DNA of 64,000 bases from Brevipalpus yothersi (taxonomy: Eukaryota; Arthropoda; Arachnida; Trombidiformes; Tenuipalpidae): the NCBI GenBank assembly GCA_003956705.1, contig QZCP01000667.1:115861-179860 (forward strand). Direction: 5' to 3'. The notes under the pieces are model-generated. The model saw nothing but the letters and a program-made list of their open reading frames with translations. It did not search any database and was not told the DNA's origin. Made by a program: the position numbers and the translations under genes. Shown here one piece after another: positions 25,401 through 33,019 of this stretch (within the stretch, counting starts at the first letter, position 1; each line of letters opens with the position of its first letter).

Positions 25401-28400
25401 GATTTCTGGCGAAAAATGGCGGAACCAATTCGATAAATTGATAGCATATAATAGCCTCGATAAAGGACAGTTGAAAATGATAACTCACCTCCTTCATCTT
25501 CAGAATCTGTTGTCATGAATGTTTCTTGCATTGTTTCCGGAGCAAGATAGCTGTACTTCTCTTCCGTTGTTGTAGTCTTAACAGTAGTTTTGACCGTTTT
25601 GGTAACTGTTTTAAGAGTTTCCACTACTGAAATATAATTGCATTTCTGAGCGATCGCGAGTGCCGTTAAGCCCTGGCTAGTTGTCTCATTTGGTGACGCT
25701 TTATTATCAAGCAATAAACTGACAACAACAGGATGTCCCTGTTGAGCTGCTTGATGTAATGGAGTGTATCCTTGCTGTAGGTGAAGATAAGAAAAATAGA
25801 AAGTCAAGAGCGATTCATTTGATACTAAAAATTTTCGATTCCTATCAGAACCTGAGCTCAAAGGATTATGTGTGAAGATAACATACCGTTGTAGTCTTAT
25901 TAACATGTGCTCCATGCTTTATCAATAATTTAACCATATTTTGTTGTCCAAAGTGAGAGGCAACATGGAGTGGTGTGTAGCCAGTCTTTGTTTGTGCGTT
26001 AACTTCAGCCTTATTCTTGATCAAAATTTCTGCAACCTTAGTTTTATCTCCTTGAGCACAAAGATGGAGAGGAGTCAATTCATTCTGAAAAGAGTGAAAA
26101 GTGCGATTAATTGATTATCGTAAAGAAATCCACTAGGATAGATCTTCGAATTCCATCTTGAAGAAAACGAGTTAGAAGTATAGTTCCAGGAGAATCTGAT
26201 ATAAATTGCAGCTAACCTTTGCTTTTGCATTAGTATTGGCTCGATTTTTCATCAACAGGAGAGCCATTTCTGTATTTCCTTCTTGGGCGGCCAAATGCAG
26301 AGGTGTAAATCCAGCTTTTGATTCTGCATTCGTTTTAGCTCCATAATCTAGCAATGTTGTTGCTATATCCATCTGATTCTTTTTGGCTGCAATATGTAAT
26401 GGAGTGTATCCATTCTTAGCAGTAGCATGGGGCGATGCTTTTCTCTCCAATAGAAGAAGAGCCACTTTCACATGATCATAATGTGTAGCCACATGAAGAG
26501 GAGTAACTCCATTCTATAAAAAATGAATCAGTTAGTCTCAGGAGAACAGTTTGTGAGGAAAAATTCGAACAGATCAGTCGAAATATGAGATTCAGGGTGG
26601 ACTCCTTGATGACCAGATGATAGAGAAGAAATTGAAAACAAGAGGGACAGTGAGTGAGATACTAGAATCGTATTTCAGAGGAAAGTATGTGCTTAAAAGA
26701 GAAAAATATTCATGATTAAATTAAAAATGTAACAAAGATTTCTGAAAGCCAAAAAAAGAAAAAGAAAAGGGAAGAAATTCAGTGCAATAGTATTGTAGAA
26801 AAGAGAGATCAGAGAGTGAACATCAAGAATTCGATCATCCAAAATAGCTGTCGATAGTTTGAGAAATCATAAGATGAAGACAATTTTCTACACTTCAATA
26901 TCGTTTACCTTTCCTTGAGCATTAACAGGGGCTTCTTTTTCTAGCAACAATCTAGCTACTTTTATTTGTCCATACTTAGCGGCTAAATGCAACGGAGTGA
27001 ATCCTTTCTGTGGATGTAAAAGCAAAACAAATTAATATCATGAATTCTGAATCACGCTCCAAAACCAATCGAATAGTTCCACACCTTAGTCGTGTTCGTG
27101 AGAGATGCCCCATGGTCCAACAAGGCTGAGGCAACCTCTTCTCGTCCTTCCTTTGCTGCAATGTGCAGAGCTGTATACTGATCTTTCGTGGCTGCATCAA
27201 CAGAAGCTTTATTTTGAAGCAAAATGCTGACGATATCAGCATTTCCAAGCCTAGAGGCAATGTGGAGAGCAGTTTGCTGTTCCTGTATCAAACAAATTAG
27301 ATGGGAATTAGGAATCGCAAACCTCATAAATTGTACTGGAATATTTACTCTTGCTTTCGCATCAACTCGGGCACCATTTCTCAGTAGAACTCGTATGATA
27401 TCTGCTTGATTAGCTCGAGCTGCCAGGTGAATTGGCGTCTCTCCTCTCACGGTTGGTACATCCACATTCGCACCAGTTTGTATAAGGAAAAGAACAATGT
27501 TCATATGTCCCATGAATGAAGCCACATGAAGTGGAGTGAGTCCAGACTATTTTCGTAAAAGAAAAAGGAGATTGAAATTTAGAAGAAATTATTGAAATCA
27601 ATCCTAATTTTCGAGATGAATCACATCAGCATCAAATCTAACCGAGAAAATTATATTGATTCAGAAAATTCTGACTGAATATCAGAGCAAAGATGTATTA
27701 AATGGTTTTTCTCATTGATATGACGATGATTCTCGAAAATTAGGGTCTTCAAATTTTCTAAGGTTTGATCACGAATTATATTAACCTCAGTTGTGACTTC
27801 AATTGAAGCACCATGCTTCAAGAGAAGTTCCACTACAGCGATTCGATTCTTTTTGCATGCTATATGCAAGGGTGCGAAACCATTAAGAGCTCTTGCATTC
27901 ACTTGAGCTTTGTGGTCCAGTAAAAGTTTTGCCACCTTGACATGTCCACAGTGCGCTGCCACATGAAGTGCGGTCAGGTAGTCCTGTAAATCGAAAAAAA
28001 AACGAATTTTCAATTGTGATAAATAATGGCAATAATAATTGTGCATTAATATTAATGATGTAGAGGAAAGTGAATCAAGAGTGAAAGTGATGAAGGATCC
28101 ACAATTCATGTCATCTTCAAAATGGAGGAGGGCATGAATAGATGTACGCTGTTACCTGTCGCATTTTTTATGCTGCTTAGCAACTACCTTTCTCACTTGA
28201 ACTGTATTTGTATAATCTCAGTGTTGAAGGAGAAATCACCACACCTAGCCCTATCATTTAGTGGAAGGTAACATCAGGCTTATAGTGGAATGTTTAAAGT
28301 CTCATCATGACTTATGCAGTCGAGTTATAAAACGTACACACAATAATTTTTCGACCATAAAAGTAGGCGAATATCCTGTCTACCTGTACTCGGAATGTAA

Positions 28401-30209
28401 AATGTTGTCTAATTGCAACATAGCATACAATTAATGGTACAACAGTGTTTCAGTGAGAAAAATTACGATGTTGTATGAGGATGAAGAATTGCTTAGAGTG
28501 AAAGAATTTCATCTATTCCATATCCAGAAGCTCAATCCTATCGGGAAAATGATTACTCTTCGATAATGGAAATGATGCTTCTTTATTTTTTTTTCTACCT
28601 AATTTATGGAATGCATAAAATTTCAATGAAGCTTTCGTTTTCATATTGCTTCAATATGAATTTGAAGAGATGATTTGTTTTAAATAGTCTAGTTTATGAC
28701 TGATCAACATGGGAAAAATAGAAGTGGACCTCAATCACGAAGAGAATACAAGGAAGAATTATCGATAAACTAATACAAAATATAGGAAGAGATAGAGAAA
28801 AGCTTGAGGACCGCATGAAGCGTAGATCCCTCCATCGGAAGTGATCATCTTTTTACGTGATTGTAGCCATTTCCGCCATAGATAAAGGAAAGGTATAGTT
28901 GACTAATAAAAGATCAAGTCATGAAGCTCGAACAGCGAGTTTGTATAGTTAGAATGAAGCTCACCTATCATCGATTTGTTATCCCCTTACTCAGCTTTTG
29001 CGTGAAGATATTTTGCTACATAGTGAGAAGAAATGATCACAGTGTACATGCTCTCGTTCTTCTCTCTAACAGACCGGCCTCATTTTATGATCAGCATGTT
29101 TAATCATGTCGTGTGTATTATGTTTCAAAATAAAATAAATAATAGAATTTCAAAATCAAGGCAAACGATACACTCAATGAACTAAAGAGCAGCATTACAG
29201 ACATACACTTGTGAGTGGTAAGGAAGGAAAAATTTTCTACGAAAAATATTCATCAGTTCTATTCTTATCTTTTCCGTTGTACATCTCTTCTATTATAATG
29301 ATCAAGATGCAGAAAGTGTGTTGATTATCATCGGATTGCTGATAATACAATAAGTTACCATCGTTCAAGCATACGAGTGTAGGCGTGGAAAACATTTTGT
29401 GTGTCCTAATTGCTATGAAGAGCAGAGCATTTCTTCATTTTTCTTTCCTCTTAGCACACACACATATATATACAACACATTTTGGTGGTATCAATAGATT
29501 CAAAGAATCATTATTCCTGAATGTATCATCTCATGTCAAGTTAAAAATTCTTGACAGTAACTCCCACTCTAAATGCCAAGGAAAAAGAATTACAACTCGG
29601 TTTAAATGATTAAGTTGGGCTCAAGGATGAACTCATGAATGACTCTAGAATACGGAATACATATACATGTATATGAAAGAGAGGCCGAGAGATGCATATC
29701 AAGTAGAAAGAAAAAGTTGTAGGCCTCACTGAACAGGGAACATATCGTTGGGTAAAATGCAGAGTTGAGAAAAGATGAAATCTGCAAGTAACCGAGGAAA
29801 AGCGATTCTGATGATTCAATGTTAGACAGATTTTATCAGAAATAAATCAAGCATATCTATGCGAAAATTGAATTATTAATATCTCGAAATATGTGTGTAC
29901 ATGGAAGAGCAAGCAACTTCATGAGAAGGACAGGCAATGCACTCTCGATACGTAGTTAGTCGAAAAAAGAAGATCTCCTTCATCTGAACATATGTAATCA
30001 TCTTCAGTTTGCTCTAAAATTAAGATCTAAACCATTTTCTCTCGTGTTAGAAAAGTGAATTGAGACTTTTAAGTGGAATAAAAGTGAACAACAGTTGAAC
30101 AAATTCATTTTGTTCCATCAATCCAGGGTTCCATGAGAGAGAGTGAATAAGATTGAGCCAAATATTTTAGATGAGAATAAATTGTTCTTCATGTCAAAAG
30201 GGAAAAACA

Positions 30210-30280
<71 letters not shown>

Positions 30281-33019
30281 ACATTGAAAGTAGGAAGAAG
30301 AAACAAGGAGACAAATTTGATACTTAAACAAGATATGGGAAACAGTCTAAAAGCAAGACACGAAGCGCATCGCCAAGTGTGGGCTACTCAACTAATGTCA
30401 GATAGTTTGAGTGGAGAAGAACAATCAATGTTTTATAAAAGGTCTGAGAAAGTATGGAGGGGAAATGACACTCTATATGAAGAATTGTTAAGAGAGAGAA
30501 AGAGAAAGAGGAAAAGAAAGAGTCGACATTCAATAGTCTGCTGTCTTTCCAGTCTATGTCACGCCCTGTTATTTTTGGAGCAACTCATGCAGACAAGTAG
30601 TGGTGGACCGGTAGTTTTTTATGGAACCAGACTTGCAAGACATCCGCAGTGAGATGAGATGATTTATTGAATTCCAAATCATCACCCTGCATTTTGAGAT
30701 GAAAATAAAACCTATTTCTGGTGAGCTATTTCAATGTCTAATTCAGGTGAGAGAGAGAGATTCCTAGGATGATGGGCTGTCATCATTTGTTATTAAACAT
30801 TTTCAAACATCATCATAGCAAAAGGGTTGAATGAAAGTAGGTTGATATAGATTCGAAGCTTGTTAGTACAACTCAACTCATTCCTGACTCGATTTGGATG
30901 CACTCGCAAAGCTAAAGGAAAATTTCGAACGATGGTCACGTTCTGCAATTAAGTTCTCTTGCATTTATTTTTGAGGTCCTAGAGTCAATAGTTCACTGCA
31001 CTTTGTATATTGGTAATTTTCGAGTTTCCAACTTGTACATGGACACATGAGTGACCATGAACAGATTCTATGGAATGTAAATTCCTCACAAGCCAATGAA
31101 GTAATTCCCAGCAAATCAATCAGGTTCTCACAGCTCAAATGGGAGTGAGATAGTGACTTGAGAGGGAGAGATGGTGAGAGAAAGAGAGAGGAAGCTTATC
31201 GAAGGAATGTAGATGTGTGAATAGGCATGCAACAAATGGCTAGGTGATAAAAGTTGAGAGGAATGAAGCGAGTCATCAATTGAGATGATGTTATATAGTA
31301 AAAGTGGAAAATTGAGGTGCGTTCTAGTTTAAAGATGAAGATCAAAGTGTGTGTACAAGCGCGCGTTTGTAGACTGATTGAGAATCGAGAGCGCAGATGC
31401 TCTCTTAAAAAGTAGGAATTAAAAAGAAGAAAGAATGGTTATCAGGAAAGGAAGTACTTACCACGGTCACAGCATCAACAGGTGCCTTGTAATTCAGTAG
31501 AATCCGTGCTGAATCAACATGATCTCCCTGAGAGGCCATATGAAGCGGTGCCAGTCCATTCTGATGATGATAAAGAATGGATCGAGTTCAATCAGGTTGG
31601 AAAGGAAATGGTATCAATAAAAAAAGAAAGAAAGAAAAGGAAGAGTTAAATATTAGTAAAAGTTCTCCTCATTTTGTAACAATTTATTTCGACATACCTT
31701 TGTCCTGGTTGAGATTGGAGCACCTCGTTTAAGTAGTAATTCGATAACTGGCTCATGACCACTACGTGCAGCACAATGTAGTGGAGTTAAGCTGTCCTGT
31801 GAAAACAATCATCATCAAACAAATGATTAAAATATTGTCATTTTCCATTGTTCAACTAAGTGAGAATAGTCACATGCATGTTACTTAGCGGAGCGATTGG
31901 AAGACTGATTGTGATAACTTACTCTTGTTGCGGCATCGATTTTGGCTCCTCTGTCCAGCAGGAGGGTGACCATTCGAGCTTTGCCCCATTTTGCTGCCAC
32001 ATGAAGAGGTGTAATTTGGTGCTGAAATGTTCAATGTACAAAGCGTAAGAAAATGATTAAATAGTTAATGGAAATATTGGATGTTTGTATTATGTTTTGC
32101 ATAAACAAAATGATATTATTATGATAACCCTGATGATCAATTGTAATGAGAATTCAGAGCATCGATTGGAATCAAGTTTCTCGGGACCCAAATGAATCGG
32201 GTTTCAGAACAGGAAAAACGAAGGTGAAAGAACTTGGTGGTGATCTAGAAAGAGAATGAAAATCAATCTCTTACCTTTGCAGTTGAATTAACATTAGCTC
32301 CCTTGTCCAGTAGTAAAGAAGCAATATTTTCATTACCATAATGAGCTGCTATGTGAAGCGGAGTAAAGCCACTTTTTGAAGTAACATCCGGTCTCTGATC
32401 ATTTTGTAATAGAAGAGCGGCTGCCTTACAATCATCTTTTTTGGCTGCAATGTGAAGTGCAGGCAATCGAACTTTGCCTTTGGTATCATTCTCTAACAAT
32501 ATTGTCACCACTCTATCATGACCCTGCTGTAGAGCCACCGCCAATGGAGTGAAACCTTCCTCGGTAGCCAAACTTTGATTAGCTCCATGTGAAAGTAAAT
32601 ATTTAACCACATTCTCATGATTTTCTTGAGCAGCCATATACAATGGTGTAAAACCATTTACACTTTGCACATTAACATTAGCCCCATTGTCCATCAAAAT
32701 TTTAACCACATCCAATTTACCACCCAAAGAGGCAATGTGTAAAGCAGTGTTACCTTTTTGGGTAGCCGCATTAACGTTTGCACCACGGCGAAGTAGCTCT
32801 CGAACGATCTCCAAATTACCTTCCTTAGATGCCAAATGAAGAGCATTCATACCGCTCATATTGCTGGTATTTATATCGATGCTACCTTTCAAATATTCGA
32901 TAACCTTATCCAAATTACCAGCGCGAGCAGCTCGCAAAAAACTAGCGTTACCGTCAGTCATGATTACGGTATGTGTGTGTCTGGGTGTCTGTGTGTGTAT
33001 ATGTGGTGTACGAGATGAT
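1..33019 (-). CDS. Ankyrin gene, giant-isoform type (overview; 3' end beyond window)
   Basis: Ankyrins are cytosolic adaptors that tie membrane channels, transporters and adhesion proteins to the beta-spectrin/actin skeleton. Splicing the minus strand gives, in order: 24 ankyrin repeats (about residues 4-780), a linker, the ZU5 spectrin-binding region (about 900-1200), UPA (about 1208-1389), a death domain (about 1390-1480) and alternative tails. Exons 1-21 total 4873 nt and stay in one frame. Coding start is the ATG at 32961, because the protein then begins MTDGNASFLRAARAGNLDKV, the usual ankyrin beginning, and has A at -3. Three endings are visible: stop at 13865, stop at 10305, and an open giant exon leaving the window at position 1. 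The tail exons follow the death domain, whereas in vertebrate ankyrins the giant exon lies before it (from memory). Symbol left empty because ortholog naming (ANK2, unc-44, Ank2) needs a phylogeny. Confidence 0.97.
7404..9589 (-). other. Ankyrin intron upstream of the giant exon (2186 bp)
   Basis: AT-rich, no minus-strand exon found. The plus-strand ORF at 8183-8557 (124 aa) is Ile/Thr/Lys-rich and has no supporting signals. Confidence 0.75.
9590..9688 (-). CDS. Ankyrin exon 26: small cassette before the giant exon
   Basis: 99 nt, phase 1/1, acceptor acactcattcag, strong donor GAAA|GTAAGTG. Encodes EWFEEGAAGDIVHVVEHKTT and CETHPSASAEKDE. Joining to the giant exon forms a Ser codon (KDE-S-QSDRKDAK). 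It contains a Cys, unusual for this tail. Confidence 0.7.
9926..9931 (-). terminator. Possible poly(A) signal for the exon 25 ending
   Basis: AATAAA on the minus strand about 375 nt after the stop at 10305. No closer hexamer was seen. Weak, since such hexamers are frequent in AT-rich DNA. Confidence 0.3.
10305..11389 (-). CDS. Ankyrin exon 25: acidic alternative C-terminus
   Basis: 1085 nt ending in TGA at 10307-10305; 360 residues. The acceptor caaaggacag|TT is the one that gives phase 1. It starts WIMSKPPSDGLRRRGAKKYR, then becomes Ser/Asp/Glu-rich. It holds one more ordered-looking stretch (FFKVRPEYNHKEMEIYLETV then LGRPLCMVTTYHERPEG) and a basic block near RYLVRSRKQAAFRSLMLTKS, and ends EVSVDESISH. 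With exons 1-21 and 23 the protein would be about 2070 residues. The acceptor is only moderate; the exon could also serve as a first exon from the ATG in WIMSK. Confidence 0.8.
12600..12707 (-). CDS. Ankyrin exon 24: candidate helical cassette
   Basis: 108 nt, phase 1/1. Acceptor with a long pyrimidine tract (tgtcctctgatatatatgtactattcag region), donor AAAG|GTAAGAG. Encodes EPIGKEEYHRIAEKILQEVY and REVDKYFRSKDVNINKG, predicted as an amphipathic helix. It is optional in frame because all neighbouring junctions are also phase 1. Confidence 0.65.
13553..13807 (-). CDS. Ankyrin exon 23: Thr/Ser/Val-rich tail
   Basis: 255 nt, phase 1/1, acceptor ttgattctttag, donor AACG|GTAAGT. Encodes PTNVQTTPQQPVEYAKQVME, then ESETWHSGEQDTSQVSVSSL and a Thr/Val-rich run ending TKITVEQNG. 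Likely disordered. It can be spliced directly from exon 21 in frame. Confidence 0.85.
13865..14043 (-). CDS. Ankyrin exon 22: candidate short C-terminus
   Basis: Acceptor ttttgaatgcacag in phase 1, then 58 codons ending TIVVPSMWNN and a TAA at 13867-13865. The sequence DRIEFTDDGGMTHTITQVTK looks coding. No good donor of the needed phase occurs before the stop, so it appears to be an alternative terminal exon giving a protein of about 1683 residues. No AATAAA lies close downstream, and the stop is only 57 nt from the next exon's acceptor, which makes its 3' end unclear. Confidence 0.6.
14332..14511 (-). CDS. Ankyrin exon 21: acidic tail segment
   Basis: 180 nt (177 if the downstream acceptor of the tandem AAG-AAG is used), phase 1/1. 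Encodes GRDEEENRALAVEEYLNFLE, EQDREDSEERAAYRGETINP and KELFVTKEEIPVPDSTSTG. Highly charged and helix-prone. Donor GGGC|GTAAGG. Confidence 0.85.
14715..15239 (-). CDS. Ankyrin exon 20: death domain
   Basis: 525 nt, phase 1/1. The death domain spans roughly the first 85 residues: MGHDLGKDWVKVATQLNLSH, then NDVDKIKAQFPNQAKEQAVA and a final helix with LWDAGRKDLVSKYY. Trp in GKDW and the DVDKI core are kept. The usual tryptophan in the ML-x-x-W helix is replaced (MLYTRKKF). A Ser-rich, phosphorylatable stretch ends at HQQTR. Donor AGAC|GTAAGT. Confidence 0.95.
15351..15895 (-). CDS. Ankyrin exon 19: UPA domain
   Basis: 545 nt, phase 2 in and 1 out, about 182 residues. Begins FWLMDCRQTNEATKFANELY and continues with VPFVAKFVIFTKRHDPSEAQ and LSLNFQAFRENRLPFLIRVK, the UPA domain that packs against the ZU5 domains. 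Only 111 bp separate it from the death-domain exon, so no giant exon sits at the position used in vertebrates. Confidence 0.96.
15957..16053 (-). CDS. Ankyrin exon 18: second ZU5
   Basis: 97 nt, phase 1 in and 2 out. Encodes GALKAQWEDVTGSTPLTFVN and then NCVSFTTTVSAR, typical of ankyrin ZU5-C. Donor CCAG|GTAAGA. Confidence 0.96.
16242..16446 (-). CDS. Ankyrin exon 17: end of first and start of second ZU5
   Basis: 205 nt, phase 0 in and 1 out. Encodes AQPIASELVTKMLGNRVAVS, PIVTVEPRRRKFHKPITLTI and then INQYSGDTPTLRLLCSITG, all strongly ankyrin-specific. Acceptor gttttgacag, donor ACAG|GTACAG. Confidence 0.97.
16447..18777 (-). other. Ankyrin intron 16 (2700 bp from the canonical donor)
   Basis: Apart from the extension above, I see only AT-rich intronic DNA. 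A 79-aa minus ORF at 18157-18396 is Ser/Arg-rich, lacks flanking splice signals in phase and is not supported. Confidence 0.75.
18778..19146 (-). CDS. Alternative 123-codon extension of exon 16 (ZU5 insert)
   Basis: The reading frame stays open past the canonical donor and looks coding: a basic start (VRKKKHQKKNESDHDESDSG), GYDDSSKGRKSKPSKLALFG, GLKRRFRRSRTDLDASLSSK, then a Ser/Asn-rich part ending near ASEPKP. A phase-0 donor (CCA|GTCAGT, exon end 18778) would insert 369 nt in frame before exon 17; another in-frame GTGACA lies slightly further on. The insert would be a basic, Ser-rich, probably disordered loop within the spectrin-binding ZU5 fold. The exact donor is uncertain (GTCAGT is not optimal). 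Confidence 0.55.
19147..19361 (-). CDS. Ankyrin exon 16, canonical form: ZU5 continued
   Basis: 215 nt, phase 1 in and 0 out. Encodes DLNALEPEFASDRITRILTT through IFPEGALTKKIKVGLQ. Joining CAG|GTGAGA here to exon 17 gives ...KVGLQ-AQPIASELV..., the usual ankyrin sequence. Reading through this donor opens the alternative extension at 18778-19146. Confidence 0.95.
19536..19699 (-). CDS. Ankyrin exon 15: ZU5 continued
   Basis: 164 nt, phase 2 in and 1 out. Encodes GPVIIEVPHFASLRNREREI and then RSDNGQTWREHTLEASEEAV, conserved ankyrin ZU5 sequence. Acceptor ttctcacag, donor ACTG|GTAAGT. Confidence 0.96.
19843..20067 (-). CDS. Ankyrin exon 14: ZU5 with spectrin-contact motif
   Basis: 225 nt, phase 2/2. 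Encodes FLVSFMVDARGGAMRGCRHS and then GVRVIIPPRKAPMPMRVTCR, the signature of the first ankyrin ZU5 domain. The DAR triplet is the site whose mutation is known to abolish beta-spectrin binding in vertebrate ankyrin-B. Acceptor gataacag, donor CTTGG|GTGAGT. Confidence 0.96.
20068..22619 (-). other. Ankyrin intron 13 (2552 bp)
   Basis: Contains the candidate 18-nt microexon at 20418-20435 and a short GA-rich stretch near 21500-21560. The rest shows nothing I can support. Confidence 0.8.
20418..20435 (-). CDS. Candidate 18-nt microexon in the ZU5 region
   Basis: An acceptor with a good pyrimidine tract (gctttttcacaactcag) and a full-consensus donor (AAC|GTAAGTTT) frame exactly 18 nt. Phase 2 entry and exit match exons 13 and 14, so inclusion adds six residues, VTMG-PLKWKT-FLVSF, with no frame change. 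Short in-frame microexons are common in neuronal scaffold genes. No transcript evidence is available here. Confidence 0.45.
22620..22737 (-). CDS. Ankyrin exon 13: entry to first ZU5 domain
   Basis: 118 nt, phase 1 in and 2 out. Encodes AAPLINEDGLIGQRIKVQED and LENIKPDNIDISRPPVTMG. The acceptor is a tandem AAG-CAG, so the exon may begin at 22737 or 22734, adding or dropping one Ala. Donor ATGGG|GTAAGT. Confidence 0.9.
22738..24236 (-). other. Ankyrin intron 12 (1499 bp)
   Basis: No exon with a compatible phase was found. It contains GA-rich low-complexity DNA near 22798-22850. A 70-aa plus-strand ORF at 23664-23876 has no supporting features. Confidence 0.8.
24237..24377 (-). CDS. Ankyrin exon 12: linker
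   Basis: 141 nt, phase 1/1, acceptor cttttacag, donor CATG|GTACGT. It encodes a charged linker (AEEVGHWGDTHLRYEREENK... then FSYDEANTKTMVYPGTHG) between the repeats and the spectrin-binding part. Confidence 0.92.
24378..25488 (-). other. Ankyrin intron 11 (1111 bp), candidate internal promoter
   Basis: It contains the candidate alternative first exon at 24585-24621. The DNA just upstream in the transcript sense (about 24622-25000) holds a CT-rich stretch near 24950-24982 and no obvious TATA box. Nothing else coding-like was seen. Confidence 0.6.
24585..24621 (-). CDS. Candidate alternative first exon encoding MGARNSKNVKSG
   Basis: ATG at 24621 in a good context (A at -3, G at +4), 12 codons plus one base, then a strong donor (GTG|GTGAGT). 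It ends in phase 1, which is what exon 12 accepts, giving MGARNSKNVKSGA-EEVGHWGD. The start fits the N-myristoylation pattern (Gly2, small Ala3, Ser6, Lys7) with following lysines. An ankyrin made from here would lack all 24 repeats but keep ZU5, UPA, death domain and tail. Ankyrin isoforms without repeats from internal promoters are known in other animals; this one is inferred from sequence only. Confidence 0.5.
25489..25774 (-). CDS. Ankyrin exon 11: repeats 23-24 and start of linker
   Basis: 286 nt, phase 0 in and phase 1 out. Repeats 23 and 24 (QGYTPLHQAAQQGHPVVVSL..., QGLTALAIAQKCNYISVVET) complete the canonical set of 24. A Thr/Lys-rich stretch follows (TVTKTVKTTVKTTTTEEKY), then APETMQETFMTTDSEDEG, a motif I associate with the end of the ankyrin repeat region in other ankyrins. 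Confidence 0.95.
25887..26084 (-). CDS. Ankyrin exon 10: repeats 21-22
   Basis: 198 nt, phase 0/0, two repeats (NELTPLHLCAQGDKTKVAEI..., TGYTPLHVASHFGQQNMVKL...). Donor ACG|GTATGT. Confidence 0.95.
26217..26513 (-). CDS. Ankyrin exon 9: repeats 18-20
   Basis: 297 nt, phase 0/0, three repeats (NGVTPLHVATHYDHVKVALL..., NGYTPLHIAAKKNQMDIATT..., AGFTPLHLAAQEGNTEMALL...). Donor AAG|GTTAGC. Confidence 0.95.
26909..27007 (-). CDS. Ankyrin exon 8: repeat 17
   Basis: 99 nt, phase 0/0, one repeat (KGFTPLHLAAKYGQIKVARL...). Acceptor catccacag, donor AAG|GTAAAC. Confidence 0.95.
27085..27282 (-). CDS. Ankyrin exon 7: repeats 15-16
   Basis: 198 nt, phase 0/0, two repeats (EQQTALHIASRLGNADIVSI..., DQYTALHIAAKEGREEVASA...). 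Donor AAG|GTGTGG. Confidence 0.95.
27349..27546 (-). CDS. Ankyrin exon 6: repeats 13-14
   Basis: 198 nt, phase 0/0, two repeats (SGLTPLHVASFMGHMNIVLF..., RGETPIHLAARANQADIIRV...). Donor AGA|GTAAAT. The next intron is only 66 bp. Confidence 0.95.
27786..27983 (-). CDS. Ankyrin exon 5: repeats 11-12
   Basis: 198 nt, phase 0/0, two repeats (DYLTALHVAAHCGHVKVAKL..., NGFAPLHIACKKNRIAVVEL...). Donor GAG|GTTAAT is weaker than its neighbours. Confidence 0.95.
30213..30276. repeat. (CT)n microsatellite in intron 4
   Basis: About 64 bp of uninterrupted CT. It is the only long CT/GA array within the ankyrin transcription unit in this window. Confidence 0.97.
30335..30652 (+). CDS. Putative nested intronless gene, 105 aa, unknown function
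   Basis: A plus-strand ORF inside intron 4 of the ankyrin gene, so opposite to its host. Start ATG has G at -3 and G at +4. The protein begins MGNSLKAR, which fits an N-myristoylation site (Gly2, Ser at the fifth position after Gly-Asn). A charged, helix-prone part follows (RHEAHRQVWATQLMSDSL, then YKRSEKVWRGNDTLYEELL), then a Lys/Arg block (RERKRKRKRKS), a hydrophobic Cys-containing stretch and the end GTRLARHPQ. An AATAAA lies 52 nt past the stop, as expected for a short 3'UTR. Composition looks like protein rather than repeat read-through, although the reading frame also runs open upstream through the (CT)n array. I do not recognise the family. It could instead be the last exon of a plus-strand gene, since the CT array followed by cacattgaaag could act as an acceptor. 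Confidence 0.5.
   Translation: MGNSLKARHEAHRQVWATQLMSDSLSGEEQSMFYKRSEKVWRGNDTLYEELLRERKRKRKRKSRHSIVCCLSSLCHALLFLEQLMQTSSGGPVVFYGTRLARHPQ
30704..30709 (+). terminator. AATAAA poly(A) signal of the nested ORF
   Basis: Canonical hexamer 52 nt after the TGA at 30652. In AT-rich DNA the hexamer alone is weak evidence; its position supports the ORF. Confidence 0.45.
31462..31560 (-). CDS. Ankyrin exon 4: repeat 10
   Basis: 99 nt, phase 0/0, one repeat (NGLAPLHMASQGDHVDSARI...). Donor GTG|GTAAGT. It is followed by the longest intron of the repeat region, which houses the nested plus-strand ORF. Confidence 0.95.
31698..31796 (-). CDS. Ankyrin exon 3: repeat 9
   Basis: 99 nt, phase 0/0, one repeat (DSLTPLHCAARSGHEPVIEL...). 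Acceptor tttcacag, donor AAG|GTATGT. Confidence 0.95.
31923..32021 (-). CDS. Ankyrin exon 2: repeat 8
   Basis: 99 nt, phase 0 on both sides, encoding exactly one 33-residue repeat (HQITPLHVAAKWGKARMVTL...). Acceptor acatttcag, donor AGA|GTAAGT. Confidence 0.95.
32275..33019 (-). CDS. Ankyrin exon 1: 5'UTR end plus repeats 1-7
   Basis: Coding part is 32961-32275 (229 codons, ends in phase 0 at AAAG|GTAAGAG). It encodes ankyrin repeats 1-7 with the usual TPLHxAA / LLxxGAxVN pattern; repeats 5 and 6 are the most degenerate. The exon probably begins at 33019, after a good acceptor (tgtgttttattattatcag). The 58 nt between that acceptor and the ATG have no in-frame stop, so an upstream coding exon joining in frame cannot be excluded. 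Confidence 0.93.

Larger units (their letters stand above)
27984..31461 (-). other. Ankyrin intron 4 (3478 bp)
   Basis: Intron between repeats 10 and 11. It contains one long (CT)n array (30213-30276) and the plus-strand ORF at 30335-30652. I found no further minus-strand exon with a consistent phase in the rest. Confidence 0.85.
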
